A DNA stretch of 64,000 nucleotides from an uncultured Lachnospiraceae bacterium (GCA_910586555.1 CAJUJY010000014.1:4226-68225); one strand, 5' to 3'. Positions 17,129 to 26,089 are shown, counted from the stretch's first letter. A program made the numbers and translations. Notes: generated by a model not told the origin, from the sequence alone.

Positions 17129-17219
17129 AACCTCATTAAGTAAGCCCTTTAAAATACACGCTTCTTAAGCGGTGGGTTGACTTACTTAGTCTGGCAGGGG
17201 TTAAAGCTCCTGCCAGACT
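17129..17219 (+). repeat. dispersed structured repeat (family R) with compensated hairpin
   Basis: AACCTCATTAAGTAAG (17129-17144) pairs through AAGTAAG (17138-17144) with CTTACTT (17181-17187). Next comes a 13-bp hairpin: AGTCTGGCAGGGG (17188-17200), loop TTAAAG, CTCCTGCCAGACT (17207-17219), with one G-T pair on the plus strand. The stem occupies the same place as the stem at 4472-4501 and has the same loop length but a different sequence. Confidence 0.7.
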
Positions 17220-17455
17220 GCCGCAAATATGACCGCAATGAAAAAATGGATATATACCAGAAAGTGGGAGTTTCTGAATACTGGATAACTGACTGGAGGA
17301 AAAAGCAGGTAGAAATATATCTGAATGATGGACGTGAAGACGGAACAACATATTTTTATTTATATAAAACTGTTACAGAAGTAAATAAACAGAATTTACA
17401 GCTTGTAATGTTTCCGGACCTGAAGACAGATTTTGATGAATTATTTAATATATAA
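17219..17455 (+). pseudogene. C-terminal fragment of a Uma2/DUF820-like nuclease
   Basis: The frame encodes RNEKMDIYQKVGVSEYWITD and a following strand-rich tail ending KTDFDELFNI. The pattern K-x-x-x-Y-x-x-x-GV-x-EYWI-x-D is characteristic of Uma2-family (DUF820) restriction-like endonucleases, found in many copies in cyanobacteria and some Firmicutes. The N-terminal half is missing and the frame joins directly to the hairpin of the repeat, with no ribosome binding site. It is therefore a remnant of a longer gene inside the repeat element. Confidence 0.6.
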
Positions 17456-17493
17456 GTGCAGGTTATTGGCAGGCAGCCCATGCTTTCTTGCAA

Positions 17494-17579
17494 GCAATCA
17501 ATGATTACTTGAAGTCATTGATTGCATGAAATCATTAATTGCATGAAATGCAGATTACGGGCAGCCGTCCTGTACGGCT
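17494..17579. repeat. two hairpins and a 12-base direct repeat after the Uma2 fragment
   Basis: GCAATCAATGA (17494-17504) pairs with TCATTGATTGC (17515-17525). ATTGCATGAAAT is repeated at 17521 and 17538. AGCCGT (17563-17568) pairs with ACGGCT (17574-17579). The segment GCAGATTACGG resembles the GCGGATTGCG end of the repeat at 4560. It is probably the right end of the same element. Confidence 0.5.
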
Positions 17580-17618
17580 TACAGTATACAGGCAGGATAT
17601 ATTCTAAGGGGGATAAAA

Positions 17619-18341
17619 ATGGCAAGGCAGAATTATATGACAATCTCTGTGGCAGATACCATACAGGATATGTTTAATGAATTTGTAACAAAGAAGGGGA
17701 TAACAAAAACATCAGCATTAAATGATGTGCTTGAGATGTACATGATTGCCAAAGATGAAAATTTATATCTGGAATTAAAAAAGAAATATCTTGGTGTTGA
17801 AGTTGTGAAAAATATGGTTGAAGACAGGGACAGTACAGTATTTGATATTAAGCAGGAATTTATATTTATGAAACTTGGAGTATCAGAGAAAGCAAATGGA
17901 GATCTTCTTGATGGTGAGGAAACTATGGAATTATATATTGCTGATGAGGAAAAACGCGGTTATACATGGTTTTCAACACAGTCACTCTTTTATGGGATGA
18001 GCCAGAAAAGAATTGATTATTATAATAAAAAGATAGAATCAGGTAAAAATGTAAAAATGCTTTTTGCTGTTAATAATGAAAACTTTGATAATGATATAGC
18101 CTTTTCTGCTAATGTGCTTAAAGTGTTTTCGTCTAAAGTCCCTGTAAGCTGTCCAGAAGATAATGCATATCCGGCACAGTTTGATAATGAAAAGGCAAGG
18201 ATATGGATTAAACTTGCAAATATAACTAATGAAATAGATATAAATGCAAGCATGCTCCAGATTACAAGTACAGGACGGGATTTAAAACAAACAATTTCAA
18301 ATGCACAATACCATTTTGGTTATGTATCATTTAAAGAATAA
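17619..18341 (+). CDS. unrecognised protein with ribbon-helix-helix-like N-terminus
   Basis: I do not recognise a family for this 240-residue protein. The first 45 residues (NYMTISVADTIQDMFNEFV, then KGITKTSALNDVLEMYM) have the strand-helix-turn-helix pattern of ribbon-helix-helix DNA-binding proteins. The remainder is a mixed alpha/beta region with conserved-looking WFSTQSLFYGMSQKRIDYY and RIWIKLANI segments and no membrane helix. Start ATG 17619 follows AAGGGGG. It lies next to a degenerate mobile-type repeat, so it may belong to an accessory cargo. A role in DNA binding is only inferred from the N-terminus. Confidence 0.75.
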   Translation: MARQNYMTISVADTIQDMFNEFVTKKGITKTSALNDVLEMYMIAKDENLYLELKKKYLGVEVVKNMVEDRDSTVFDIKQEFIFMKLGVSEKANGDLLDGEETMELYIADEEKRGYTWFSTQSLFYGMSQKRIDYYNKKIESGKNVKMLFAVNNENFDNDIAFSANVLKVFSSKVPVSCPEDNAYPAQFDNEKARIWIKLANITNEIDINASMLQITSTGRDLKQTISNAQYHFGYVSFKE

Positions 18342-18462
18342 GTGTATAATATTTTCCAGTCCTTTAAAAAAATTTTATGAATACTATGATTTAAAAGCAT
18401 ATGGCTTTAAGCTATGTGCTTTATTTTTGTGTAAAATATTCCGGCATAATTTTATTTTCCTC

Positions 18463-18490
18463 TCATATACATTGTGTAAAGGCATATTTA
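18463..18490 (+). promoter_or_regulatory. possible sigma-E promoter of the spoIIIA operon
   Basis: TCATATA (18463-18469), 13 bases, CATATTTA (18483-18490) resembles the sigma-E pattern (ATATT, spacer of about 14, CATAC-T), 31 bases before spoIIIAA. spoIIIA is a sigma-E operon in Bacillus; the match here is only partial. Confidence 0.3.
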
Positions 18491-18521
18491 TTATTATGTA
18501 CTTTCAGAGGGGAGGCATGTT

Positions 18522-19520
18522 ATGGACAAGGACAGCACAGGGCAGGTTTTGCAAATCCTGCCTGTTGCAATAAGGAAAAAGGTTTTTAAGGTTTTTAAGG
18601 ACTTATCTGGTGTACAGGAAATACGTTTAAGGGTTTTAAGGCCGCTTATAATAGTTTATTCCGGGTGTGAATATTTTTTAAGTATAAACGAAGGCCTTAC
18701 GCATAATATAAACAAAGCATATTTTGTTTCTGCCAGTGAACTAAGGGAGGCTGTAGATTATATAAGCAATTATTCAAGGTATGCATTTGAAGAGGAATTA
18801 AAGCAAGGATATCTTACAATACAAGGAGGGCACAGGATAGGTGTGGCAGGAAAAATATTATGGGAGAATGGGAGAGTTAAAAATATGGGTAACATATCAT
18901 TTATGAATATAAGGGTAGCACACCAGGTAACAGGCTGTAGTGAAAGGCTTATACCATATATAAGGCATGGCAGCAGTATTTATAATACACTTGTTATTTC
19001 ACCACCAGGGTGTGGCAAGACTACCCTTTTAAGGGATATGATACGCATACTTTCAAACGGGGACAGTAAAAACAGGGGGTTTACGGTTGGTGTTGTAGAT
19101 GAACGTTCGGAACTTGGCGCATGTTATAAAGGATGCCCGCAAAATGACCTTGGATACCGTTCTGATATTTTAGACGGCTGCCCAAAGGCAGAAGGAATGA
19201 TGATGCTTGTCCGTTCAATGGCACCAGAAATTATTGCTGTTGATGAAATTGGTTCTAATAAAGATGTAAATGCACTGGATTATGTAATGAACTGTGGTAT
19301 ACGTGTTATTGCTACAGTCCATGGACTAGATATGGATGAAATAATGAACAAGCCTGTGCTTGGAAGCCTTGTAAAACAGCATGCGTTTAAAAGATATATA
19401 TTGCTTGAGGCTGGCAAGACCGGAAGGATAAGCAAGGTGTTTGATGAAAGGGGTACAGTTATATGTAACAGGGACTGCTTTATAGAAAAGGAGAATAGCA
19501 GCGGGGTGAAAAGTGCGTGA
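18522..19520 (+). CDS. spoIIIAA: stage III sporulation protein AA, ATPase
   Basis: SpoIIIAA is the secretion-type ATPase that powers the SpoIIIA-SpoIIQ feeding-tube complex joining mother cell and forespore. Of the 332 residues, the P-loop PPGCGKTT lies near residue 161 and Walker B IIAVDEIGS near residue 236. The N-terminal LQGGHRIGVAG-like segment reads TIQGGHRIGVAGK here. ATG 18522 follows GGGGAGG. The last 4 bases overlap the GTG start of spoIIIAB. It begins an eight-gene operon AA to AH in the standard order, which marks the organism as a spore-former or the descendant of one. Confidence 0.96.
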   Translation: MDKDSTGQVLQILPVAIRKKVFKVFKDLSGVQEIRLRVLRPLIIVYSGCEYFLSINEGLTHNINKAYFVSASELREAVDYISNYSRYAFEEELKQGYLTIQGGHRIGVAGKILWENGRVKNMGNISFMNIRVAHQVTGCSERLIPYIRHGSSIYNTLVISPPGCGKTTLLRDMIRILSNGDSKNRGFTVGVVDERSELGACYKGCPQNDLGYRSDILDGCPKAEGMMMLVRSMAPEIIAVDEIGSNKDVNALDYVMNCGIRVIATVHGLDMDEIMNKPVLGSLVKQHAFKRYILLEAGKTGRISKVFDERGTVICNRDCFIEKENSSGVKSA

Positions 19521-20032
19521 TAAAGTTTATAGGGGTATTGCTTATAATATCAGGCAGTGTGCTTTCAGGACATTATTTTGCAGAAAAAAACCTTATACGC
19601 ATACATATTCTGGAGGAGATTGAACAGGCACTGCAATTTATGTATGGTGAAATAGAATATGCTGCCCTTGATATTACAGGAATATTTGGAAGCCTTTCAG
19701 AAAGAAGCAGGTATTGTAAAGATTTCTGGGTTTTTATGCATGACAGGCTTTTGCAAAATGAGGGCGGTGCTTTATATAGTATTTGGGAGGAAGGGTTAGA
19801 TAACAGTGTATGGGTTAAGTATCTTTTATATGAAGACAGGCTTTTTATGGGGGAAGTCGGAAAGAATACCGGCAACCTGGACAGGCAGAGCCAGCTTAAT
19901 ACATTAGATATATTTAAAAAGAGGCTTGGTGGCATGATACTGGCGGCAAGAAGTGAATATAAAGAAAAAGCAAAAGTATGCCATGTAGCAGGTGCAGTGG
20001 CAGGAATTTTTTTAAGCATACTTCTTGTGTAG
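19517..20032 (+). CDS. spoIIIAB: stage III sporulation protein AB
   Basis: SpoIIIAB is a mother-cell membrane protein of the SpoIIIA channel related to type II secretion GspF components. The 171 residues begin with a hydrophobic segment (residues 2-18). They contain ILEEIEQALQFMYGEIEYAA, a common segment of the family, and end in a second membrane helix (GAVAGIFLSILLV). The start is GTG 19517, overlapping the stop of spoIIIAA in GTGA, which implies translational coupling. Confidence 0.93.
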   Translation: MIKFIGVLLIISGSVLSGHYFAEKNLIRIHILEEIEQALQFMYGEIEYAALDITGIFGSLSERSRYCKDFWVFMHDRLLQNEGGALYSIWEEGLDNSVWVKYLLYEDRLFMGEVGKNTGNLDRQSQLNTLDIFKKRLGGMILAARSEYKEKAKVCHVAGAVAGIFLSILLV

Positions 20033-20076
20033 TTTATGGCAGGGATTAGGGGTATTCTTAATTTGGGGGAATTAAA

Positions 20077-20274
20077 ATGACAATCAATCTTATTTTTAAA
20101 ATTGCTGCCGTCGGAATACTTGTATCAGTGCTTGGACAGGTTCTTAAACATTCTGGCAGGGATGAACAGGCATTTCTTGTAAGCCTTGCAGGCCTTATAC
20201 TTGTACTGTTATGGGTAGTGCCATATATAGAAGATTTATTTGAAACAATACAGAGGCTTTTTGCAATGGGATAA
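20077..20274 (+). CDS. spoIIIAC: stage III sporulation protein AC
   Basis: This very small 65-residue membrane protein has two helices. The family signature is GILVSVLGQVLKHSGRDEQA followed by a hydrophobic second helix. Length and position between spoIIIAB and spoIIIAD are as in other Clostridia. ATG follows GGGGGAATTAAA. Confidence 0.94.
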   Translation: MTINLIFKIAAVGILVSVLGQVLKHSGRDEQAFLVSLAGLILVLLWVVPYIEDLFETIQRLFAMG

Positions 20275-20298
20275 AATATGGCTTAAGGGGGAGGATAT

Positions 20299-20673
20299 AT
20301 GCTTAAGGTTGCTGTTATTGGTGTTATTGCAGTTTTTCTTGCAATGGCTGTTAAAAATGACAGGCAGGAGTTTGCAATACTTGTAGTACTTGCTGCAAGC
20401 CTTCTTATTCTTGGACTGGCATTATCAAAAATTGATGATGTGCTTAATGTTATACATATAGCAGAAGATTACCTTGGTGATAACTCATTATATATAAATA
20501 TACTGCTTAAAATGGTTGGAATTACATATGTTGCAGAATTTTCTTCTAATTTGTGCCGGGATGCCGGTTTTGGCGCAGTTGGCAGCCAGATTGAATTTTT
20601 TGGCAAGGTTATGATAATTGCTGTAAGCATGCCTGTTATTAAATCACTTATACAGACTATTTCCGCCTTTTAG
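20299..20673 (+). CDS. spoIIIAD: stage III sporulation protein AD
   Basis: This 124-residue membrane protein has about four hydrophobic helices. The segments FAILVVLAASLLILGLAL and YINILLKMVGITYVAEFSSN followed by LCRDAG are typical of SpoIIIAD. It is a core part of the SpoIIIA complex. It starts 24 bases after spoIIIAC with GGGGGAGG in front. Confidence 0.94.
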   Translation: MLKVAVIGVIAVFLAMAVKNDRQEFAILVVLAASLLILGLALSKIDDVLNVIHIAEDYLGDNSLYINILLKMVGITYVAEFSSNLCRDAGFGAVGSQIEFFGKVMIIAVSMPVIKSLIQTISAF

Positions 20674-20751
20674 CCTTATATTGCAGGCAGTTGTGTAAGC
20701 ACAGTTTTATAAACAGGCGGCAGGTATCTGCCTGCTGGAACGGGGGTAGTT

Positions 20752-21807
20752 ATGGATAGCATTGCAGACAGCATTATGCAGGAGATATCAAGCGATGAAG
20801 TACAAAGTGTTATAGATGAAACCCTTAATGGGCAGAAGTTTGATTTTGCAGGCTATATAGGAAGCATTATAAACGGTCAAAGCCCGTTTTCTTTTGAAGA
20901 AGCGGCAAAATATATTTTAGATGGCATATATAATAATATTGTCCAGGAGAAGAATATTTATATATATCTTATTGTTATAGCAATTATGGGTGCGCTTGTT
21001 GCTAATTTTTCAAAACTGCTGCAAGGGAAGAAAGTTGCAGAAACTGCGTTTTATATGGTATATATGCTTTTTTTCTCAGTTATTGCAGTTTCCTTTGCAA
21101 ATATATGCAATGTTGCATCAAAAACCCTTGTAAATGTATCTGATTTTATAAAGATATATTCAACAACATATTTCACATGTATTGCATTTACAAATGGAAG
21201 CCTTGCAGGCAGTGTGTTTTATGAATTTACGCTTGTTATGATGAATGTAACAAGCTATGTGGTAGTAAAGTTTGCACTCCCTGCCATACAGTTTTATTTT
21301 TTTCTGCGCATTGCAAGCCAGATTTCAGAAGAAGATGTATTTTCACGGCTTGCAGTTCTTATTAAAGATGTTGTAAATACAGGGCTTAAAACAATGTTCG
21401 GGGTTATTATGGGTATAAATGTTGTACAAGGCCTTGTAGTGCCTGTTGCCGCAGAAGCTAAAAATTCGGTACTTGTCAAAATGGGAAGTGCAATCCCTGG
21501 AATTGGAAATACAGTTGGAAGTGTTACAAGTACAGTTTTATATGCAGGAAAGCTTGTTAAAAATGCGGTTGGCATAACAGGGATAATTTTTGTTATAGTT
21601 ATCTGCCTGTTCCCTTTAATAAGGATTATTATAAGCAAGTTTATGTACCAGTTAATTTCTGCATTTATACAGCCTGTATCTGATAAAAGGATTACAAACT
21701 GCCTTGATGCAGCAGCAGATTCTTTAAAAATGCAGGTTTATGCAGTTGGTACAGGCTGCATGATGTTTGTTATATCAATAGCACTTATAAGTGCAATGAC
21801 TACATAG
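20752..21807 (+). CDS. spoIIIAE: stage III sporulation protein AE
   Basis: This 351-residue polytopic membrane protein is the largest SpoIIIA membrane subunit. It has a soluble N-terminal region of about 70 residues and then some seven or eight hydrophobic segments. The family segment FGVIMGINVVQGLVVPVA is present, as is AIPGIGNTVGSVTSTVLYAG. The upstream 78 bases contain a short hairpin GGCAG/CTGCC just before the GGGGG ribosome binding site at 20739-20748. Confidence 0.94.
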   Translation: MDSIADSIMQEISSDEVQSVIDETLNGQKFDFAGYIGSIINGQSPFSFEEAAKYILDGIYNNIVQEKNIYIYLIVIAIMGALVANFSKLLQGKKVAETAFYMVYMLFFSVIAVSFANICNVASKTLVNVSDFIKIYSTTYFTCIAFTNGSLAGSVFYEFTLVMMNVTSYVVVKFALPAIQFYFFLRIASQISEEDVFSRLAVLIKDVVNTGLKTMFGVIMGINVVQGLVVPVAAEAKNSVLVKMGSAIPGIGNTVGSVTSTVLYAGKLVKNAVGITGIIFVIVICLFPLIRIIISKFMYQLISAFIQPVSDKRITNCLDAAADSLKMQVYAVGTGCMMFVISIALISAMTT

Positions 21808-21820
21808 AGGGGAAAGGGTT

Positions 21821-22519
21821 ATGGCTGGTTTTATTAAAAGTGTGTTAGTATTTACCCTGCTTGTAACAGTAATGAAAGGGTTAATAAATAATAGCAGTTT
21901 CAAAATGTATTTTAAATTTTTCAGCGGTCTTGTACTTGTGCTTTTTATGATTACCCCTCTTATAAATTTCCTGTCGGGCGGTGGTGGCTGGTACAGCTTG
22001 CTTGAACAGGAGATTTTTAATTTTAACATGGAAGGGATAAATGATGAACTTAAAGTAGCAGATGGAAAGTTTGAGGAAATTATAAGAAAAGGATGCAGGG
22101 AAGATATTAAAGAACAGGTTAAAAAGCTTGCAGAAAACAGGAATGTAGGTGTTAAGGATATAGATGTAGAATTTTTAGAAGAGGATAGTAATATACAAAT
22201 TGCATCGGTCAGTATCGGAATTATAAAAGACGGGGCAGAAACAGGGACAGAAAAAGAAACCCAGGCAGAAGAAGAGCCTGGAAGTAATGGCATTGCAGAT
22301 ATAGAAGATATAGAAAATATAGAAGATGTAAATATTAATACTGGTAATTCCAAGGAATATCATTCCAAGGAATATTATTCCCCGGAAGCAGTAGATGTTA
22401 TGTCAGGTGAGGCAGGAAACAGAAGGAAAGTGGCAACGGGAGAAAATATAGATAAATTAAGGCAGGATATAAGCAGTTATTTTATTATAAAGGAGGCAGC
22501 AGTAAATATATGGGAATAA
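21821..22519 (+). CDS. spoIIIAF: stage III sporulation protein AF
   Basis: SpoIIIAF has two N-terminal membrane helices (about residues 5-20 and 34-52) followed by a soluble ring-building domain. The segment VKDIDVEFLEED is family-like. At 232 residues it is longer than many homologues because of an acidic, repetitive insert (about residues 155-195, with repeats of DIEDIENIED type). The last 10 bases overlap spoIIIAG. The start follows AGAGGGGAAAGGG. Confidence 0.9.
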   Translation: MAGFIKSVLVFTLLVTVMKGLINNSSFKMYFKFFSGLVLVLFMITPLINFLSGGGGWYSLLEQEIFNFNMEGINDELKVADGKFEEIIRKGCREDIKEQVKKLAENRNVGVKDIDVEFLEEDSNIQIASVSIGIIKDGAETGTEKETQAEEEPGSNGIADIEDIENIEDVNINTGNSKEYHSKEYYSPEAVDVMSGEAGNRRKVATGENIDKLRQDISSYFIIKEAAVNIWE

Positions 22520-23151
22520 AATGGAACAGCAAAAGTTCCTGTAAATTTACCGGAAAATTGGGCCAGATTATCCAGGAAGCCGGGCCTTTCCGTATTTTAT
22601 TAATTATAATTGCAGGAATTATACTTGTTGCAGCGTCTGTTACAGATAAAAAAGGGAATGATATAATATATAATGATAATTATGGAACAGAATATAGCAA
22701 TGTGAAAGGAAATATGTCTTACAGTTTAGATGAAAGCACAGCGCTTAATGCAATGGCGGAGTATGCAGGAAGAGAGGAAGCTAAGCTTGAAAAAATCCTT
22801 ATGCGTGTTGAAGGGATTGGAGATGTTAAGGTTATGATTACGCTTGCTTCTTCAGAGGAACATATGGTATTACAGGATACTGATAATAAAGAAAGTACAA
22901 CGGAGGAGCATGACCATAATGGCGGCAGCAGGCAGCAGGAGGAATACAGCATAAAAAACGAAAATGTAATAGTTTCTTCAGATGGGGAACAAAGGCCTTA
23001 TGTTGTCCAGGTAAAGTCACCTAAAATAGAAGGAGTTGCTGTTGTAGCAGAAGGGGCAGGCAGTGGAAAAAAAGATAGTGAAATAATTGATGCAGTTGTG
23101 GCATTATTTTCAATCGAACCTCATAAAATCAAAGTAATGAAGATGGAATAA
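22510..23151 (+). CDS. spoIIIAG: stage III sporulation protein AG
   Basis: SpoIIIAG forms the large 30-subunit ring of the mother cell-forespore channel. The 213-residue protein has one membrane helix (about residues 27-44). A soluble ring domain with LEKILMRVEGIGDVKVMITL is typical for the family, and it ends with AVVALFSIEPHKIKVMKM. A Gln/Glu/His-rich loop (about residues 120-140) interrupts the ring domain, as in other SpoIIIAG proteins. Confidence 0.94.
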   Translation: MGIKWNSKSSCKFTGKLGQIIQEAGPFRILLIIIAGIILVAASVTDKKGNDIIYNDNYGTEYSNVKGNMSYSLDESTALNAMAEYAGREEAKLEKILMRVEGIGDVKVMITLASSEEHMVLQDTDNKESTTEEHDHNGGSRQQEEYSIKNENVIVSSDGEQRPYVVQVKSPKIEGVAVVAEGAGSGKKDSEIIDAVVALFSIEPHKIKVMKME

Positions 23152-23174
23152 TGTAAAGAAAGGATTTTTAGGAA

Positions 23175-23867
23175 ATGAAGAAAACGTCACACAAAAACCA
23201 GATTATTATTACTGCGCTTGCTGTAATGATTGTAGTAGCAGGTTATCTTAACTTTACTGGACAGGAAATCAGCACAAGCGGGCTAGTTAAAAGCAACAAA
23301 GAAACTGCGGACAGCAATAAAGATACAGATGATAATGGTTCTGTTAAAAAACCAGCAGATAATGGCAGCAATGAGGATAGTACAAAGGATATTTCCGCAG
23401 AAGATATAGGGAATGATGATTATGTAGTAGCTGATAGTGGTGAGGTTGTTGCATCTGAGGAAAACCCTGGTGAAGCTGTAATGGTTTCAAATACAATAGG
23501 TGCTGATTACTTTGCATCTGCAAAGCTGTCAAGGGAACAGACACGTGCAAAAAATAAAGAAACACTTATGAATATTATTAATGATAAAGCTATTGCTTCT
23601 GCTGACAAAAAATCTGCAATAAGGCAGGTTGCTAATATTACTAAAAATTCTGAAAAGGAAAGTGCGGCTGAACTTATGTTACAGGCAAAAGGATTTACAA
23701 ATGCAGTTGTAAGCATAAATAGCGGAAATGCAGATGTTGTAGTTGATTCAAACGGGCTGACAGAACAGCAGATTGCACAAATAGAAGATATTGTCAAGAG
23801 AAAAACAGGCATAGAGGCAGATAAAATTGTAATAACACCTGTAAAAGTTACAGATAATAACGAATAG
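23175..23867 (+). CDS. spoIIIAH: stage III sporulation protein AH
   Basis: SpoIIIAH crosses the mother-cell membrane and binds SpoIIQ of the forespore. It has one N-terminal helix (about residues 9-24), an Asp/Asn-rich linker (about 30-85) and a C-terminal YscJ/FliF-like ring domain. That domain has ADYFASAKLSREQTRAKNKE and ELMLQAKGFTNAVVSI. Length 230 is normal. It is the last gene of the spoIIIA set; the next gene begins about 100 bases later. Confidence 0.94.
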   Translation: MKKTSHKNQIIITALAVMIVVAGYLNFTGQEISTSGLVKSNKETADSNKDTDDNGSVKKPADNGSNEDSTKDISAEDIGNDDYVVADSGEVVASEENPGEAVMVSNTIGADYFASAKLSREQTRAKNKETLMNIINDKAIASADKKSAIRQVANITKNSEKESAAELMLQAKGFTNAVVSINSGNADVVVDSNGLTEQQIAQIEDIVKRKTGIEADKIVITPVKVTDNNE

Positions 23868-23967
23868 AAAGTAAAGTAACGATTGCAAATATTTGGCATT
23901 TTGGTATAATAAACTAGATATAGTTTTATTGAATGGCAAAAATAGAGGACTAAGGAGGGGTACTGGC

Positions 23968-24345
23968 GTGTCAAAAGAGCAGGAACCAAAGGAGTATGTT
24001 ATGGAGAAGAAAGGAACAGGGGAAGTTAAAATTGCATCAGATGTTGTTGCAATTATAGCAGCGCTTGCTGCTACAGAAACAGAAGGCGTAAGTTCAATGG
24101 CAGGGAATATAACTAATGAGCTTATTGGCAAATTTGGAATGAAAAACCTGTCAAAGGGAGTCAGGGTAACAATGGAAGAAGGTCTTGTACATGTAGATAT
24201 TATGCTTAATGTAAAATATGGCTACAGCATTAAGAATGTATCAGAACAGGTACAAAACAGGGTAAGCCAGCAGATTGAAACAATGACAGGACTGGCAGTT
24301 ACAGAGGTAAATGTCAGGATTGCAGGAGTAAATTTAAGTGAATAA
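23968..24345 (+). CDS. Asp23/Gls24 family envelope stress protein
   Basis: The start chosen is GTG 23968 because AAGGAGGGG ends 7 bases before it; the open frame extends to 23893 without support. The 125-residue product has the family core KGTGEVKIASDVVAIIAALA, TEGVSSMAG and VHVDIMLNVKYGYSI, ending VNVRIAGVNL. Asp23-type proteins are cytoplasmic and linked to cell envelope homeostasis. Its place between spoIIIAH and nusB is standard in Clostridia. Confidence 0.93.
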   Translation: MSKEQEPKEYVMEKKGTGEVKIASDVVAIIAALAATETEGVSSMAGNITNELIGKFGMKNLSKGVRVTMEEGLVHVDIMLNVKYGYSIKNVSEQVQNRVSQQIETMTGLAVTEVNVRIAGVNLSE

Positions 24346-24396
24346 TGTATAAACAGCACAGCACGGGAAGCCGGGAAAGTAAGGTACAATAGAGTT

Positions 24397-24882
24397 ATGA
24401 CAAGAAGAAAAATAAGGGAAAATTTATACATTATGCTGTTCCGTCTGGATTTTTATAATAAGGAAGAAGTTAAAACCCAGGCAGATATCTATCTGGAAGA
24501 AGAGATAGAGAATGCATCTGGAAAGGATAAAGAAGAATTACGTAATAAGTTTAGCATTGTATTAGGGCATCTTGAAGAAATTGATGCACAAATAGAATCA
24601 AAGTCTAAAGGATGGGCATTAAACAGGATAGCAAAGGCAGAACTTACAGTTCTTAGGCTGGCTGTTTTTGAACTTCTTTACTTAGATGATGTGCCTGACA
24701 GTGTAGCTATTAATGAAGCTGTAGAGCTTGCAAAGCTTTACTGCTCTGAAAAGTCCAGGGGGTTTATTAACGGGGTACTTGCGTCAGTTGTAAAGGAAAA
24801 GGAAAAAAACAGCAAAGAAAAGGATAAAGACAGCAAAGAAAATGATGCCTGCATCCAGGAGGGCATAAGCCTTAAGGAGTGA
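24397..24882 (+). CDS. nusB: transcription antitermination factor NusB
   Basis: NusB binds boxA RNA with NusE (S10) and supports rRNA antitermination. The all-helical protein starts TRRKIRENLYIMLFRLDFY and has AELTVLRLAVFELLYLDDVP and VAINEAVELAKLYCSEKS, then FINGVLASV. The core ends near residue 135. A Lys/Glu-rich tail follows (about 136-161), which is an extension compared with typical NusB. It overlaps no gene; xseA starts 4 bases after the stop. Confidence 0.95.
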   Translation: MTRRKIRENLYIMLFRLDFYNKEEVKTQADIYLEEEIENASGKDKEELRNKFSIVLGHLEEIDAQIESKSKGWALNRIAKAELTVLRLAVFELLYLDDVPDSVAINEAVELAKLYCSEKSRGFINGVLASVVKEKEKNSKEKDKDSKENDACIQEGISLKE

Positions 24883-24886
24883 CATT

Positions 24887-26089
24887 ATGGAGGAAGCCAG
24901 GACAGTTTCCCAGGTAAATTTGTATATTAAAAACATGTTTGCAAGGGAATATGCATTAAAAGACATTGTGGTTAAGGGAGAGGTTTCAGGCTGTAAATAC
25001 CACTCGTCAGGGCATATTTATTTTACTATTAAAGATAGTACATCACAGCTTTCCTGTGTTATGTTCGCCTCAATGCGCCAGGGCCTTTTGTTTAAAATGG
25101 GGGAAGGGGACGGGGTCATAGTGCAGGGAAGCATAAGTGTTTATGAACGTGACGGAAGATACCAGCTTTATGCCAGGAAGATTTTAAAAGATGGCGGAGG
25201 CAGGTTATATGAAGAATATGAAAAGATGAAAAAGCGCCTTTTAGCAGAGGGGCTTTTTGATGCAGGCAGAAAAAAGAAGATACCAGCATATGTAAAAAGC
25301 ATTGGTGTTGTAACTGCAAGAGAAGGCGCTGTTATACATGATATATGCAATGTAGCAAAAAGACGCAACCCTTATGTGCAGATTTACCTTTATCCTGCAA
25401 AGGTACAGGGAAAGGGTGCAGAAGATACAATTATAAAAGGCATTAAATATTTTGAAGGGACAGATGTTGATACAGTTATAATAGGCAGGGGCGGCGGTTC
25501 TATAGAAGATTTATGGGCATTTAATTCAGAAAAGCTTGCAAGGGCGGTTTTTGCATGTACTAAACCTGTAATTTCTGCGGTAGGGCATGAAACAGATGTA
25601 ACAATAGCTGATTTTGCTGCTGATTTAAGAGCACCAACACCATCTGCGGCAGCAGAGCTTGCAGTTTATCCATACAAGGAAGTGGAAGCTGCAATAAGGG
25701 AAGCTGCTTATTCACTTAAATGGCAGATAAATAATATTTTAAAGATTAAAAGGCTGGAACTGGAACAATACCAGGCAGCACTTAATAATTTAAGCCCTAA
25801 GGATTTATTACAGCAAAAAAGGCTTTATGTGGCAGACTGTGAGGACAGGCTTGTGCTTCTTATGGAACAGAAACTAGCTGCTTTAAGACACCAGCTTGCA
25901 CTATATGCAGAAGGGCTTAAAGGCCTTTCGCCGCTGTATAAGCTTAATGGTGGGTATTCTTATGTAGAGGGAAGCAGCGGCAAAGGTGTAACCTCAGTAG
26001 AAGACATTAAAGAAGGACAGGGGCTTGTCCTTTATTTTAAAGATGGGCAGGCAGAAGTTACAGTAAATAAATGCAGGAAAAATTCTTAA
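24887..26089 (+). CDS. xseA: exodeoxyribonuclease VII large subunit
   Basis: XseA is the catalytic subunit of ExoVII, which degrades single-stranded DNA. The N-terminal OB-fold (GEVSGCKYHSSGHIYFTIKD) spans about residues 25-100. The central nuclease domain contains the segments VVTAREGAVIHDI, GRGGGSIEDLWAFN and AVGHETDVTIADFAADLRAPTP (split here). The C-terminus is coiled coil. The 400-residue length is normal. xseB follows in the same operon. Confidence 0.96.
   Translation: MEEARTVSQVNLYIKNMFAREYALKDIVVKGEVSGCKYHSSGHIYFTIKDSTSQLSCVMFASMRQGLLFKMGEGDGVIVQGSISVYERDGRYQLYARKILKDGGGRLYEEYEKMKKRLLAEGLFDAGRKKKIPAYVKSIGVVTAREGAVIHDICNVAKRRNPYVQIYLYPAKVQGKGAEDTIIKGIKYFEGTDVDTVIIGRGGGSIEDLWAFNSEKLARAVFACTKPVISAVGHETDVTIADFAADLRAPTPSAAAELAVYPYKEVEAAIREAAYSLKWQINNILKIKRLELEQYQAALNNLSPKDLLQQKRLYVADCEDRLVLLMEQKLAALRHQLALYAEGLKGLSPLYKLNGGYSYVEGSSGKGVTSVEDIKEGQGLVLYFKDGQAEVTVNKCRKNS

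Noticed and set aside
18301..18573. Two overlapping small frames between the RHH-like gene and spoIIIAA
   Set aside because: They run across the end of one gene and the spoIIIAA promoter and start; no independent ribosome binding site.
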